DNA of 52,333 nt from Lachnobacterium bovis DSM 14045 (GCF_900107245.1 NZ_FNPG01000025.1:1-52333), one strand, 5' to 3'; numbered from the stretch's first letter, positions 16,094-25,707 are shown. Notes: a model not told the origin generated them from the sequence alone. Made by a program: numbers and translations.

Positions 16094-16151
16094 CGATAAT
16101 TTTTAATAAAAAACATAGGATTTATGTTTAATTATGAGGAGGGAATTAAAC

Positions 16152-18788
16152 ATGCGAAAAAAAATGGTAAACAAAGTTGCGTTAGCATTAACTGCTGTGA
16201 TGTCGGTTACGGCTGTTGAAGGTTTGCCGGGAGGGTTAAAAATGGTAAATGCAGCAGATTCAACTGTTAATCTAAAAAAGGTTACGGGACAAATAAATAG
16301 AGCGTCTGTACATGATCCATCTATTTTTGAAGATCCTAACAATCCTGGAACTTTTTATGCATTCGGATCACATATTGCAACTGCAAAAACTACTGATTTG
16401 GCCAATTGGTCCCAGGTATCGTCAGATTATCAGTCTGCTAGTAATAACAAAATTTACGGAAATATTGATGAAAACCTAAAAGAATCTTTTAAGTGGGCAG
16501 GGAAAAATGATGCTGATTGTAAAAATGGATACGCAGTATGGGCACCGGATGTGATTTATAATCCACAGTACACATGGGATGATGGCTCAAAAGGTGCATA
16601 TATGTTGTATTATTGTACTTCTTCAACTTGGAGAAGATCATGTATTGGATATATGGTTTCTAAGAAGGTTGATGGAGATTATAAGTATGTCGACACAATT
16701 ATGTATTCGGGTTTTACTAACACAGGAAAAGTTGAACATGATGGAAACAGCACAAAAGATACAACCTGGACAACTGATAACCTACATTTGAAAAAATTAG
16801 TAGACAAAGGCGTTATTGAAGATATGAGCACGGACAAGTGCTTTAATAAAGATGGTAGTTGGAATAATAATTATGCTCCAAATGCAATCGATCCAAATAT
16901 CTTTTTTGACAAAAATAATAACAAAATGTATATGTCATATGGATCATGGTCAGGTGGAATCTTTATTTTAGAGTTGAATCCAAGTACTGGTGAGCCTGTT
17001 TATCCAGGAAAAGATTCAGTGGATCCTGTATCTAAAAATGTAGTTGACAGATATTTTGGTACACATATCGCAGGTGGAAATCATCAGTCAGGTGAAGGAC
17101 CATACATAAAATATGATAAGGAAACAGGATATTATTATTTTTATGAAACATATGGTGGATTGACAGCATCAGGTGGTTATAATATGAGATTATTCCGCTC
17201 AGAAAACCCTACAGGACCATATCTTGATGCAGCAGGAAGAAATGCCAATCAATCAGGCGTAAATTGTGGTAAGTATGGAATAAAACTAATAGGAAATTAT
17301 CAATTTTATGGCCAGCCAGGATATAAGGCAGCAGGACATAATTCTGCATTAATTACAGAAGCAGGAAATCATTATCTTGTTTCACATCAGAGATTTGCTG
17401 ATCCACTTCGTGGAGAAGGCCATGAAATTAGAGTACGTCAACAGTTTATGAACCAGGATAAATGGCCAGTTACAGCTGTTTATGAAAATAGAAATGAAAA
17501 AATCTCTCACTATGACACAAAAGAAGTATTAGGAACGTATGAATATATTAATCATGGAACATCTGCAACAAGTGGAACAATGCTGACAACAGAAAGCATT
17601 ACTTTGAACGCAGACGGAACAATAAGCGGAGATCTTGTTGGAACCTGGAAAAAAGAAGATACTCAAAAATGCGATTATATAACAATAAACATTAATAATG
17701 TGACTTCAAAAGGTGTTTTCTTTAAACAGGAAAATGACAATGGAAAAGAAGTAATGACTTTTACAGCAATCGGCAATAATAATGAATCTGTCTGGGGAAG
17801 TAAATTTGAGCAGACAGATGAAGAAGCAATTGACAGAGCCATATCAGCTGTAGATAAAAAATTGCCATCTCAGACTAGAGAAAATATTAAACTGCCAAAT
17901 GAGGTTTCGGGCATTTCCATAAAATGGAAATCAGATAAGCCTAAGATTATTTCTGATACAGGTGTAGTAAAAAGTGCAAAAAAAGATACGAAAGTGTCAT
18001 TAAAGGCAACATTTAGTAAAGGAAAAATTCAAAAAACAAAAAAATATGTTGTTACAGTTAATAAGCGTGCATCTAAGATTGTTGGTTATGATTTTGAAAA
18101 ATCAGTGAAAAAAAATAAAGTGTCCGTTTCAAAATGTGCCCAAAATAAAGAGAAAGCCACTCTTATAGGTAACACGAAGGTTGTAAAAGACAAAGAAAGA
18201 GGACGTGTTTTATTGGTGCAAAGTAATCCAAAGGATAAAAGAAACAATTACCTAGCACTTCCAAGCGATACGTTAAAAAAAGTAAATCAAGCTGGTTTTA
18301 CTGTAAGTATGTGGGTTAATGCTTCAGGAGATACATTTGAACATAGTGCATTATTCGAAGCAGATCAGGTTACAACAGAAAAAACATTTGGACAATATCC
18401 TATGACAAGAATTGGAACAAATTTAATCGGAAGAGTTAATGCTGCTAATAATTATTCCGATGCAATACCCAAAGATTTGTTACAGAGAGGTAAATGGCAG
18501 CATGTTATTTACACAGTTAACAATAATGGCATAAAAGTATATTTAAATGGTCAGTTAATAGTATACGATGAAAAGGATATTTCATCATGCCTTGATTCAA
18601 CAAAGTCTGATTCAATTCAAAAAGCCAATAACGTAATGGTCGGAGCAGGAGCAATTTGGAACGATGAAGATTGTAGAAATACGAAGTTTGATGATATTGC
18701 AGTATATGATGTTGCAGTAACTGAAAAAGAAGCTGCACTGCTATACGAAGGTAAAGATATTACCAAAGATTTAAAAAAATATAAATAA
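16152..18788 (+). CDS. secreted GH43 arabinanase with arabinanase C-terminal, Ig-like and LamG domains
   Basis: An 878-residue exported endo-1,5-alpha-L-arabinanase-type enzyme degrading pectic arabinan. Signal peptide 1-34 (cleavage after MVNA). The five-bladed GH43 propeller spans about 45-450: base Asp55 in VHDPSIF, VWAPDV near 130, pKa-tuning Asp247 in NAIDPNIF, acid Glu315 in HQSGEGPYIK, and His395 in AGHNSA, which holds the central calcium in arabinanases. A beta-barrel arabinanase C-terminal domain follows (about 455-560), then an atrophied Ig-like module (about 560-645, IKWKSDKPKIISDTGVV) and a LamG/concanavalin-like domain (about 650-870, GFTVSMWVNASGD, IKVYLNGQLI). No dockerin, LPXTG or SLH signal, so it should be released. 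The ATG at 16152 follows AGGAGGG. Single gene with its own promoter. Confidence 0.93.
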   Translation: MRKKMVNKVALALTAVMSVTAVEGLPGGLKMVNAADSTVNLKKVTGQINRASVHDPSIFEDPNNPGTFYAFGSHIATAKTTDLANWSQVSSDYQSASNNKIYGNIDENLKESFKWAGKNDADCKNGYAVWAPDVIYNPQYTWDDGSKGAYMLYYCTSSTWRRSCIGYMVSKKVDGDYKYVDTIMYSGFTNTGKVEHDGNSTKDTTWTTDNLHLKKLVDKGVIEDMSTDKCFNKDGSWNNNYAPNAIDPNIFFDKNNNKMYMSYGSWSGGIFILELNPSTGEPVYPGKDSVDPVSKNVVDRYFGTHIAGGNHQSGEGPYIKYDKETGYYYFYETYGGLTASGGYNMRLFRSENPTGPYLDAAGRNANQSGVNCGKYGIKLIGNYQFYGQPGYKAAGHNSALITEAGNHYLVSHQRFADPLRGEGHEIRVRQQFMNQDKWPVTAVYENRNEKISHYDTKEVLGTYEYINHGTSATSGTMLTTESITLNADGTISGDLVGTWKKEDTQKCDYITININNVTSKGVFFKQENDNGKEVMTFTAIGNNNESVWGSKFEQTDEEAIDRAISAVDKKLPSQTRENIKLPNEVSGISIKWKSDKPKIISDTGVVKSAKKDTKVSLKATFSKGKIQKTKKYVVTVNKRASKIVGYDFEKSVKKNKVSVSKCAQNKEKATLIGNTKVVKDKERGRVLLVQSNPKDKRNNYLALPSDTLKKVNQAGFTVSMWVNASGDTFEHSALFEADQVTTEKTFGQYPMTRIGTNLIGRVNAANNYSDAIPKDLLQRGKWQHVIYTVNNNGIKVYLNGQLIVYDEKDISSCLDSTKSDSIQKANNVMVGAGAIWNDEDCRNTKFDDIAVYDVAVTEKEAALLYEGKDITKDLKKYK

Positions 18789-18895
18789 TAAAAAGAAAAA
18801 AATAATTAAAAAAAAATAATAAAATTAATTTTGTGTATTTAAACGTTCATATATAATTTTAATTATAAGACAAACATCAATAACTATATAGTATG

Positions 18896-18989
18896 AAAGC
18901 CACTTAATTTTCTACTGGAATATTCTGAATTAACATAATTATCCCCTTATTATAATTCAGATAAAGATAGAAAAAGAGGTGGCTTTTTT
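18896..18989 (+). terminator. large compound hairpin with U-run; terminator or small RNA candidate
   Basis: Outer arms AAAGCCAC (18896-18903) and GTGGCTTT (18979-18986) continue, after a small internal loop, as TTTTCTA (18908-18914) with TAGAAAA (18968-18974). An inner helix TCTGAATTA (18924-18932) pairs with TAATTCAGA (18953-18961). A T-run follows (18984-18989). A possible promoter lies upstream (TTGTGT 18831-18836, TATAAT 18852-18857, 15-base spacer), which would give an RNA of roughly 125 bases. It may simply end the GH43 transcript. From 18990 to 19189 I see only AT-rich DNA. Confidence 0.55.
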
Positions 18990-19189
18990 GCATTATCACA
19001 ATAAAGTAAATGAATTTTTGAAAGCTAAATTGTTCATAATTTTGAATTCAAAGAATTATAATTATAATTGAACGAATTATTTAGATGTATATAATAAGGA
19101 AGCTTCACATAACAAAAAGTAACAATATTATGTTTTTAAGTTTCAAAAGAGTACTTTTTTCAAATAAAAATGCATTAATAATAGTGATA

Positions 19190-19303
19190 TTGCTTTTTTA
19201 TATATTAAATGGTATAATTGTATACAAGGTTTAGCGTAAAAAACAGTTGCAAAATAAAAACATAGTAAAAATGTATATGCAAGTTTGGCGTGTATAACTT
19301 GCA
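19190..19303 (+). promoter_or_regulatory. promoter and structured leader of the reductase-symporter operon
   Basis: TTGCTT (19190-19195), 17-base spacer, TATAAT (19213-19218). About 60 bases into the transcript an inverted repeat TGCAAGTT (19278-19285) / AACTTGCA (19296-19303) could form an 8-bp hairpin or serve as an operator. AAGGAGGA precedes the start codon at 19357. Confidence 0.6.
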
Positions 19304-19356
19304 AAACAGCAAATGAAATGTGCAAAAGAAATTTATTTTTTAAGGAGGAAATTAAA

Positions 19357-20217
19357 ATGAGCTATTGTTCAAAAATATGGGTTGTTGGAGCTAGCGGTCG
19401 TTTAGGTAGTGCATTAGTTGAACGATTAAAATCTAACACAAAATATATAGTTTTAGTAAGTGATGAAGGCGTTCGTGTAGAGGATAGAGATCAGGTATTA
19501 AGTTTTGCAGATAGAAATCACCCGGGAATAATTATAAATTGTGCAGGTTTAACAGATGTTAATAAATGTGAAGAATTTCCAGAGGAAGCATATAAGGTAA
19601 ATGCTTTAGGAGCTAGAAATCTAGCAATTGCAGCTAGAAAGCTTGATGCTAAAATGATTCAGATTTCTACAGATGATGTTTTTAACGGTAAAGACATGAC
19701 TGCGTTATGTGAGTTTGATACACCAGAACCAGTTACTATGTATGGTAAAAGTAAATTAGCAGGAGAGAAACTTGTAGCTGAATTAACTGACAAGCATGTA
19801 ATTGTTAGATCTTCATGGGTTTATGGAGTGAAGAAGGATTTTGTTAAAGAAATTTTAGATAAAGCTAAAAATCATGAGAAGATTTTGTTGCCAGAAAATG
19901 AGTTTTCATCACCAACTTCCGCAGATGCATTAGCAGGATTTGTAGAAGTGTTAATGAATACTTCAGAATATGGTATTTTTCATGCTTCATGTGAAGGATG
20001 TTGTACAAGAGCAGAGTTTGCAAGAGAGATTTTAAGACAGGCCAATATTAAAGATGTTACTGTTGAAACAACGTCAGATAGTTTGAAATTAAGACCAAAT
20101 TATACATTGTTAGACAATATGATGCTTAGAATCACTAATTTATACAAAATGCCAGAGTGGAAAGAGGCGTTGGCAGATTATTTAGCAAAAGGGAAGGAGA
20201 ACATAGATGCAAAATAA
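19357..20217 (+). CDS. RmlD-like NAD(P)-dependent sugar-nucleotide reductase/epimerase-family protein
   Basis: A 286-residue extended SDR protein resembling dTDP-4-dehydrorhamnose reductase. The nucleotide-binding motif is VVGASGRLGSALVERL at residues 7-22, followed by IINCAGLTDVNKCEEFPEEA, STDDVFNG and the active-site YGKSKLAGEKL (Tyr-x-x-x-Lys), then SSWVYG and LRPNYTLLDN near the end. The real substrate is not evident because no dTDP-rhamnose genes are nearby. Instead the gene overlaps the next one, an acidic amino acid/dicarboxylate symporter, by 11 bases, so the pair is an operon. The ATG at 19357 is placed by AAGGAGGA; an upstream in-frame start at 19285 lies in the leader hairpin region. 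Confidence 0.85.
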   Translation: MSYCSKIWVVGASGRLGSALVERLKSNTKYIVLVSDEGVRVEDRDQVLSFADRNHPGIIINCAGLTDVNKCEEFPEEAYKVNALGARNLAIAARKLDAKMIQISTDDVFNGKDMTALCEFDTPEPVTMYGKSKLAGEKLVAELTDKHVIVRSSWVYGVKKDFVKEILDKAKNHEKILLPENEFSSPTSADALAGFVEVLMNTSEYGIFHASCEGCCTRAEFAREILRQANIKDVTVETTSDSLKLRPNYTLLDNMMLRITNLYKMPEWKEALADYLAKGKENIDAK

Positions 20218-21559
20218 AGAAAAGAAAAAGATAGGCTTAACTACACTGATTTTTATTGCGCTTATTGCAGGAGCAATTCTTGGTGTTGTTTTACATTATG
20301 GTATTGTTGAAAATACAAAATTATTATCAGTTGTAAATAAATCGGCTAAGTACGATAAAGGAAATGATCATGTACTTCGTATGATATATAAGTTTTTTAA
20401 TGATTTTGTTATAAATGGTGTGTTCTTAGTTGTAGGACAAGGTTTTATTAGAGGAATGAAAATGTTAGTAGTTCCACTTGTATTTACCTCATTAGTTTGT
20501 GGCGCATCTTCAATGGGAGATACTAAGACACTTGGTAAAGTTGGTGTAAAAACAATGGGATTTTACATTATGACAACAATGATGGCTGTTGCTGTTGCAC
20601 TTACAACTGCAAGTATCATCAATCCAGGTAAAAACTTAAACATGTCTGCAATCAAAGCGGATGCAACAGTAAAAACTGCAAAAGGCGGTGTAAATGTTGC
20701 AGAAACTCTTTTGAATATTATTCCCGAAAATCCAGTATCTGCTTTAGCAAACGGAGAAATGTTACAGATTATCTTTTTTGCATTATTGATTGGTATTATT
20801 TTAGCTAAGTTATCAGATAAAGTTCAAATTGTAACAAACTTCTTTACACAGTTTAATGACATCATGATGGAACTTACAATGATGGTTATGGCAGTTGCGC
20901 CAGTTGGTGTTTTTTGCCTTATTTCTAAGACATTTTCACAATTAGGTTTTTCGGCTATGTTACCAATGGTGAAATATATGGCAGCTGTATTTATAGCGTT
21001 AGGAATTCAGTGCTTAGGAGTTTATCAAGGATTGTTATTTGTCTTTACAAGACTTAATCCATTTAAATTTATTAAGAAATTTTTCCCAGTTCAGGCTTTT
21101 GCATTTTCAACAGCAACATCAAATGCAACTATTCCGTTGAATATTGATACTTTGGAAGAAAAAATGGGTGTATCTAGAAAAATTTCATCATTTACTATTC
21201 CTCTTGGGGCAACAATCAACATGGATGGCACTTCAATTATGCAAGGTGTAGCCGTAATCTTTGTTGCTCAGGCATATCATGTGAACTTAACATTGGTTGA
21301 TTTGATTACAGTAATTTTTACAGCTACATTAGCTTCAGTCGGTACAGCAGGTATTCCAAGTGTTGGACTTGTAACTTTAACAATGGTATTTAACTCAGTA
21401 GGATTACCAGTTGAAGGTATTGCACTTATCATGGGTATTGATAGAATCCTTGATATGACAAGAACAGCTGTAAACATCACAGGTGATGCAGTTTGTACAA
21501 CAATTGTTGCAAAACAATGTGGTGAATTAAATCAAGAAGTGTTTAATCAAATGGAATAG
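20207..21559 (+). CDS. dicarboxylate/amino acid:cation symporter (DAACS family)
   Basis: A 450-residue integral membrane transporter of the GltP/EAAT fold. HP1-region SNATIPLNIDTLEEKMGV, TM7 motif GATINMDGTSIMQG, HP2 GTAGIPSVGLVTLTMVF and TM8 IDRILDMTRTAVNITGDAV are all present. The TM8 Arg in MTRTAVN, which in GltPh pairs with the substrate side-chain carboxylate, and the following Asn and Asp are kept, favouring aspartate, glutamate or C4-dicarboxylates over neutral substrates. A long extracellular loop after TM1 (residues 30-65) is Lys/Asp-rich. AAGGAG lies before the ATG, and the first four codons overlap the preceding reductase gene. Confidence 0.93.
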   Translation: MQNKEKKKIGLTTLIFIALIAGAILGVVLHYGIVENTKLLSVVNKSAKYDKGNDHVLRMIYKFFNDFVINGVFLVVGQGFIRGMKMLVVPLVFTSLVCGASSMGDTKTLGKVGVKTMGFYIMTTMMAVAVALTTASIINPGKNLNMSAIKADATVKTAKGGVNVAETLLNIIPENPVSALANGEMLQIIFFALLIGIILAKLSDKVQIVTNFFTQFNDIMMELTMMVMAVAPVGVFCLISKTFSQLGFSAMLPMVKYMAAVFIALGIQCLGVYQGLLFVFTRLNPFKFIKKFFPVQAFAFSTATSNATIPLNIDTLEEKMGVSRKISSFTIPLGATINMDGTSIMQGVAVIFVAQAYHVNLTLVDLITVIFTATLASVGTAGIPSVGLVTLTMVFNSVGLPVEGIALIMGIDRILDMTRTAVNITGDAVCTTIVAKQCGELNQEVFNQME

Positions 21560-21632
21560 AAAATCAGGTTTAGTTTTATTACACTGTATCCGAAAAAATT
21601 AATAGTGAAAATATTTTTTTGAGGTGCAGTGT

Positions 21633-21779
21633 ATGGAAAGTTTTAGAAAAAAAACACAATTAGTAGATGATAATGGAGTAAAAATTGAAAAAAAACCTAT
21701 AGAAAGTTTTTTTATAATTTCTTGCAATGTATTGTGTTTTGTTTTGGCTATACTAGGAGCTCTTGCGATTTTCAGATAA
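21633..21779 (+). CDS. 48-residue single-span membrane protein
   Basis: A short frame starting ATG at 21633 with GAGGTG nine bases upstream and ending TAA at 21779. The product has a charged N-terminal half (MESFRKKTQLVDDNG, KIEKKPIES) and one C-terminal hydrophobic helix (FFIISCNVLCFVLAILGAL) ending in Arg. Good ribosome site, sensible topology and location in an otherwise empty 308-base gap support a real gene. Function unknown; it might modulate the symporter upstream or the channel downstream. Confidence 0.5.
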   Translation: MESFRKKTQLVDDNGVKIEKKPIESFFIISCNVLCFVLAILGALAIFR

Positions 21780-21867
21780 TTTTTTAAAAATCAAGAATTA
21801 AAGATTTAGTTTTTAGAATTAGAAATCTTTGAATTAAGTTTTAAGAATGAAAAAGGAGAGCTCGGGT

Positions 21868-22596
21868 ATGGATGAAAAAAAGAAAAGATTGTATGAGATT
21901 ATAGAAGTTTCGCAGGGAAAAGATGTAGCTAGTTTGTCATATGATAAATTAATGTTAGTTACGGTATTGGTTGGTCTCGTCCCCCTTACTATGAAAAAAA
22001 CAAATGTCTACGCAGAGGCAATTGATATTTTAACAGCAATAATTTTTCTCTTTGATTATGCAATGCGTTTTTACACAGCAGATTATAAAATGGGTATAAA
22101 ATGTTACAAAGCTTATGTTGCTCATTTTTTTACTCCAATGTCAATAATTGATTTGATGGCTATAGTTCCTGTATTTACTCTATTTTTTCCAGGCTCAAAT
22201 GCGATTGGGTTGTTTAGAATATTTAAAGTATTTAGAGTGCTAAAACTGTTGAGATACTCAAAGACAATGGTTATTATAGAAAATGTAATGAGAAAAGTTA
22301 AACAACAGTTGATGGCAGTTTTAGTTTTGACAGTGATGTATATAACAGCATCAGCAATGTTTATTTTTCAAATTGAGCCAAACCTATTTAATAATTTTTT
22401 TGATGCGTTATATTGGGCAACTATTTCGATTACCACAATTGGCTATGGTGATATCTCACCAGTTACGATTCCGGGAAGATTATTAACTATGGTCTCAGCA
22501 TTAGTCGGAGTTGCAGTGATTGCATTGCCATCAGGTATAATTACAGCGGCGTATATGGATGAAACCAAGAAAACAAAATCAAAATTTCAAAAATAA
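21868..22596 (+). CDS. voltage-gated potassium channel (Kv type, six helices)
   Basis: A 242-residue ion channel. The voltage sensor S4 reads RIFKVFRVLKLLR, with Arg/Lys at every third position; S3 holds SIIDLMAIVPV; the pore loop is YWATISITTIGYGDISP with the canonical TxGYGD selectivity filter; S6 follows (LTMVSALVGVAVIALPSGII). The protein ends 14 residues after S6, so there is no cytosolic RCK or cyclic-nucleotide domain. It forms a homotetramer in this family and would set membrane potential or release K+. The start at 21868 is chosen for AAGGAG nine bases upstream; an ATG at 21847 overlaps that site. Confidence 0.95.
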   Translation: MDEKKKRLYEIIEVSQGKDVASLSYDKLMLVTVLVGLVPLTMKKTNVYAEAIDILTAIIFLFDYAMRFYTADYKMGIKCYKAYVAHFFTPMSIIDLMAIVPVFTLFFPGSNAIGLFRIFKVFRVLKLLRYSKTMVIIENVMRKVKQQLMAVLVLTVMYITASAMFIFQIEPNLFNNFFDALYWATISITTIGYGDISPVTIPGRLLTMVSALVGVAVIALPSGIITAAYMDETKKTKSKFQK

Positions 22597-22599
22597 TAT

Positions 22600-22647
22600 A
22601 ATCCAGATTAGTGAAATCTTTAAAAGAATCAGTAATCTGGATTTTTT
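22600..22647. terminator. bidirectional terminator
   Basis: Perfect 11-bp stem aatccagatta (22600-22610) / taatctggatt (22633-22643) followed by TTTT; A-rich tract on the other side. Shared by the convergent channel and YitT genes. Confidence 0.85.
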
Positions 22648-22659
22648 AATATCTATTTT

Positions 22660-23559
22660 TTATTTCTCAGATGATTTCCTAGGAACATTAAAGCGCTGAT
22701 GTCGATGAGTGTCATAAACTTCAGAAACCGTATATACAGTAACAAATGCACTAGGGTCAGTTTTAGCAATAAAATTGATTAAAATTTGGTAATCATGTTT
22801 GGTTACGATGCTGATTAATTCATCACGACTTTCGCCGTTATAGGCACCAACAGCCTTGTAAATTGTAGCACCACAGTTCATTTCGTTTACGATAAAGTTT
22901 TTAATTTCATCTTTTTTATCACTTATTATACAAACTCGACGTCTGATATTTTGTCCAAAAATGAAATAGTCAAGCACGATACCATTAAAGTAAGTTCCTA
23001 TTAGCGATAAAACGACGATTTTTGAATTGCTAACAAAAACTGAAGATAAAGCAACACAAATACCTGCAATTGACATCGCACGACCAAGTTCAATGTGGAG
23101 GTATCTGTTTAAAATTTTTGCCACGATATCAAGTCCACCTGAAGAAGCGTTATCGTTAAATAAAATTGCGGCACCGAAACTAACAAGTAAAATATATGCA
23201 GTGATATCTAGAATACTGTCTCCGGTTATAGATTTATAGTTTGGAAAAACTTTTTCGTAAATTCCCAAAACAACTGGTAATAAAACTGATGTATAGATTG
23301 TTTTAGCACCAAATTCTTTTCCGAAAAGGGTAAAGCCTATAATTAAAAGCACAACATTCAAAATCATAGTAATTTGTGCTACAGATAGATCTATTACATG
23401 AGATAGAATAATTGCTAAACCAACTATACTTGAAACAGAAGCTTGAGTTGGATACAAAAAAAAGAAAACTGCTGAAGCAATAATAATTGTGGCAACAGTC
23501 ATTAAAAAAATATCTTTAAAAACTAAATATAAATTTAAAGATTTGTCTGCTCGAGTCAT
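22660..23559 (-). CDS. YitT family membrane protein (DUF161-DUF2179)
   Basis: A 299-residue protein with an N-terminal membrane domain of five or six helices (about 10-210; includes GLAIILSHVIDLSVAQITMILN and ASSGGLDIVAKIL, the family's TxGxD-like signature) and a C-terminal cytosolic DUF2179 domain (about 215-299; RRVCIISDKKDEIKNFI, GATIYKAVGAYNGE). YitT proteins are putative transporters of unknown substrate. AGGAGGT precedes the ATG at 23559 by nine bases. A second YitT protein is encoded at 44329-45210. Confidence 0.9.
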   Translation of the reverse strand: MTRADKSLNLYLVFKDIFLMTVATIIIASAVFFFLYPTQASVSSIVGLAIILSHVIDLSVAQITMILNVVLLIIGFTLFGKEFGAKTIYTSVLLPVVLGIYEKVFPNYKSITGDSILDITAYILLVSFGAAILFNDNASSGGLDIVAKILNRYLHIELGRAMSIAGICVALSSVFVSNSKIVVLSLIGTYFNGIVLDYFIFGQNIRRRVCIISDKKDEIKNFIVNEMNCGATIYKAVGAYNGESRDELISIVTKHDYQILINFIAKTDPSAFVTVYTVSEVYDTHRHQRFNVPRKSSEK

Positions 23560-24003
23560 TTTGTGCACCTCCTAAATTCTTTTGTTTTTTTAATGATTTT
23601 TGTGTGTTAAATTTTCCCTTGTTTTTTGATTCATTATCTTAATTTTGGTCGATTTTTTATTTGAAATTTAAAAAATTTTTCAAATCAGAATGATTATATC
23701 ATAAAAAAAATTATGTGCAATTGCAAGCATTAATGCTTTAAAATGGTAGAATGGAACAAATTTTCGGGGGATATATTTGTAGGAATTATAATCTCTATAA
23801 GCAACAATTATAATAGGAAGAAAAACTTTAAAAAATATGCGTTTTTTTAAAAAATTTTTCCCACAAATGCAAAAAAAAATGGTAAAATTACTACTAGAGT
23901 ATTTTAGGGCTAGAGATACTTTTTAATTGTGAATGGTCCGAAATTTTATGGGCAACAAATTGAGATGTAGATGCCTACATAAAGAAAAGAGGTAAAAAGT
24001 AAA
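23560..24003. other. 444-base divergent intergenic region before pckA
   Basis: No ORF with a ribosome site is seen. The region carries the leftward YitT promoter area and the pckA leader. A weak -10 (TAAAAT, 23883-23888) lies about 115 bases before pckA. T- and A-runs dominate around 23580-23710. A short inverted pair gtagatgcctac sits at 23966-23977 just ahead of the pckA ribosome site AGAGGT. No known riboswitch was recognised. Confidence 0.5.
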
Positions 24004-25608
24004 ATGGGAAAATTTGATTTAAGTAAGTATGGAATTACTGGAACAACAGAAGTTGTTTATAATCCTTCATATGAGGAGCTATTCAATGAAGAGACTAAAG
24101 CTGATCTTGAAGGTTATGAAAAGGGCCGCGTAAGTGAATTAGGTGCAGTCGATGTTATGACAGGTATCTACACAGGTCGTTCACCTAAAGATAAGTTTAT
24201 TGTTGTAGATGAAAATTCTAAAGATACAGTATGGTGGAATTCTGAAGAATATCCAAACGATAACCATCCAGCTTCTAAAGAAACATGGGATGCTGTAAAA
24301 GATATCGCTGTAAAAGAACTTTCAAATAAAAAACTTTATGTAGTTGATGCATTCTGTGGTGCTAACAAAGATACACGTATGGCAATTCGTTTTATCGTAG
24401 AAGTTGCTTGGCAGGCACACTTTGTAACAAATATGTTTATTCAGCCTACAGAAGAAGAACTTGAAAATTTTGAGCCAGATTTCGTAGTATATAATGCTTC
24501 TAAAGCAAAAGTTGAAAACTATAAAGAGTTAGGACTTAATTCAGAAACAGCTGTTGTATTTAATATTACAAGCCGTGAGCAGGTTATCATCAATACATGG
24601 TACGGTGGAGAAATGAAAAAAGGTATGTTCTCAATGATGAACTACTTCTTACCATTAAAGGGTATTGCAGCAATGCACTGTTCTGCAAATACTGATTTAA
24701 ATGGTGAGAATACAGCTATTTTCTTCGGTCTTTCAGGAACAGGTAAAACAACACTTTCAACAGATCCAAAGAGACTTCTTATCGGTGATGATGAGCACGG
24801 TTGGGATGACAATGGTGTATTTAACTTCGAAGGTGGTTGCTACGCTAAAGTTATCAACCTTGATAAAGAATCTGAACCAGATATTTACAATGCAATCAAA
24901 CGTAATGCATTATTAGAAAACGTAACACTTGATGAAAATGGTAAGATTGATTTTGCTGATAAATCAGTTACAGAAAACACTCGTGTTTCTTATCCAATTC
25001 AGCATATTAAGAACATCGTTCGCCCAATTTCATCAGCTCCAGCAGCTAAGAATGTAATTTTCTTATCAGCTGATGCATTTGGTGTATTACCACCAGTTTC
25101 AATCCTTACACCAGAACAGACACAGTACTACTTCTTATCAGGATTTACAGCTAAATTAGCTGGTACAGAGCGTGGAATTACAGAACCAACACCAACATTC
25201 TCAGCATGTTTCGGACAGGCTTTCTTAGAGCTTCATCCAACAAAATATGCAAAAGAGCTTGTTAAGAAAATGGAGAAGAGTGGTGCAAAAGCTTATCTTG
25301 TTAATACAGGATGGAATGGTACAGGAAAACGTATCTCAATCAAAGATACACGTGGAATTATCGATGCAATCTTAAATGGTGATATTTTAGATGCACCTAC
25401 AAAGAAAATCCCATACTTCAATTTTGAAGTTCCAACAGAATTAAAAGGTGTAGATACAAATATCTTAGATCCAAGAGATACATATGCAGATCCAACAGAA
25501 TGGGAGAAAAAAGCAAAGGATTTAGCAGCAAGATTTAATAAGAACTTTGCAAAATACGAAAGCAATGAAGCTGGTAAAGCATTAGTTTCAGCTGGTCCAC
25601 AGTTATAA
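24004..25608 (+). CDS. pckA: phosphoenolpyruvate carboxykinase (ATP)
   Basis: A 534-residue cytosolic enzyme interconverting oxaloacetate + ATP with PEP + CO2 + ADP; in anaerobes it often runs toward oxaloacetate to feed succinate or amino acid synthesis. Signatures: [12 protein letters not shown] (Arg for oxaloacetate), [15 protein letters not shown]-loop [11 protein letters not shown] near 247-257, metal-binding GDDEHGW, and RVSYPIQHI. Full family length. Codon choice is more uniform than in neighbours (for example GGT, ACA, CTT/TTA and CCA preferred), consistent with high expression. Single gene ended by its own terminator. Confidence 0.98.
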   Translation: MGKFDLSKYGITGTTEVVYNPSYEELFNEETKADLEGYEKGRVSELGAVDVMTGIYTGRSPKDKFIVVDENSKDTVWWNSEEYPNDNHPASKETWDAVKDIAVKELSNKKLYVVDAFCGANKDTRMAIRFIVEVAWQAHFVTNMFIQPTEEELENFEPDFVVYNASKAKVENYKELGLNSETAVVFNITSREQVIINTWYGGEMKKGMFSMMNYFLPLKGIAAMHCSANTDLNGENTAIFFGLSGTGKTTLSTDPKRLLIGDDEHGWDDNGVFNFEGGCYAKVINLDKESEPDIYNAIKRNALLENVTLDENGKIDFADKSVTENTRVSYPIQHIKNIVRPISSAPAAKNVIFLSADAFGVLPPVSILTPEQTQYYFLSGFTAKLAGTERGITEPTPTFSACFGQAFLELHPTKYAKELVKKMEKSGAKAYLVNTGWNGTGKRISIKDTRGIIDAILNGDILDAPTKKIPYFNFEVPTELKGVDTNILDPRDTYADPTEWEKKAKDLAARFNKNFAKYESNEAGKALVSAGPQL

Positions 25609-25662
25609 TTTCTTGATTTTTATTTATAATAGACTATAGAAATAGATATATTTAGATAAATC

Positions 25663-25696
25663 AAATAGATTAAATTAAATAGATTAAATTAAATAG
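25663..25696 (+). repeat. 14-bp tandem repeat, 2.4 copies
   Basis: The unit aaatagattaaatt occurs exactly at 25663-25676 and 25677-25690, with a third partial copy (aaatag) at 25691-25696, just upstream of the pckA terminator. Confidence 0.85.
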
Positions 25697-25707
25697 TTTA
25701 TTTTTAG

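Noticed and set aside
16035-16099. AraR operator or cre site before the arabinanase gene
   Set aside because: Neither the ATTTGTACGTACAAAT-like AraR site nor a cre consensus is present; only an unrelated palindrome is seen.
25663-25696. 14-bp tandem repeat as a possible start of a CRISPR-like array
   Set aside because: Units are adjacent without spacers and only 2.4 copies exist; it is simple slippage-type repetition.
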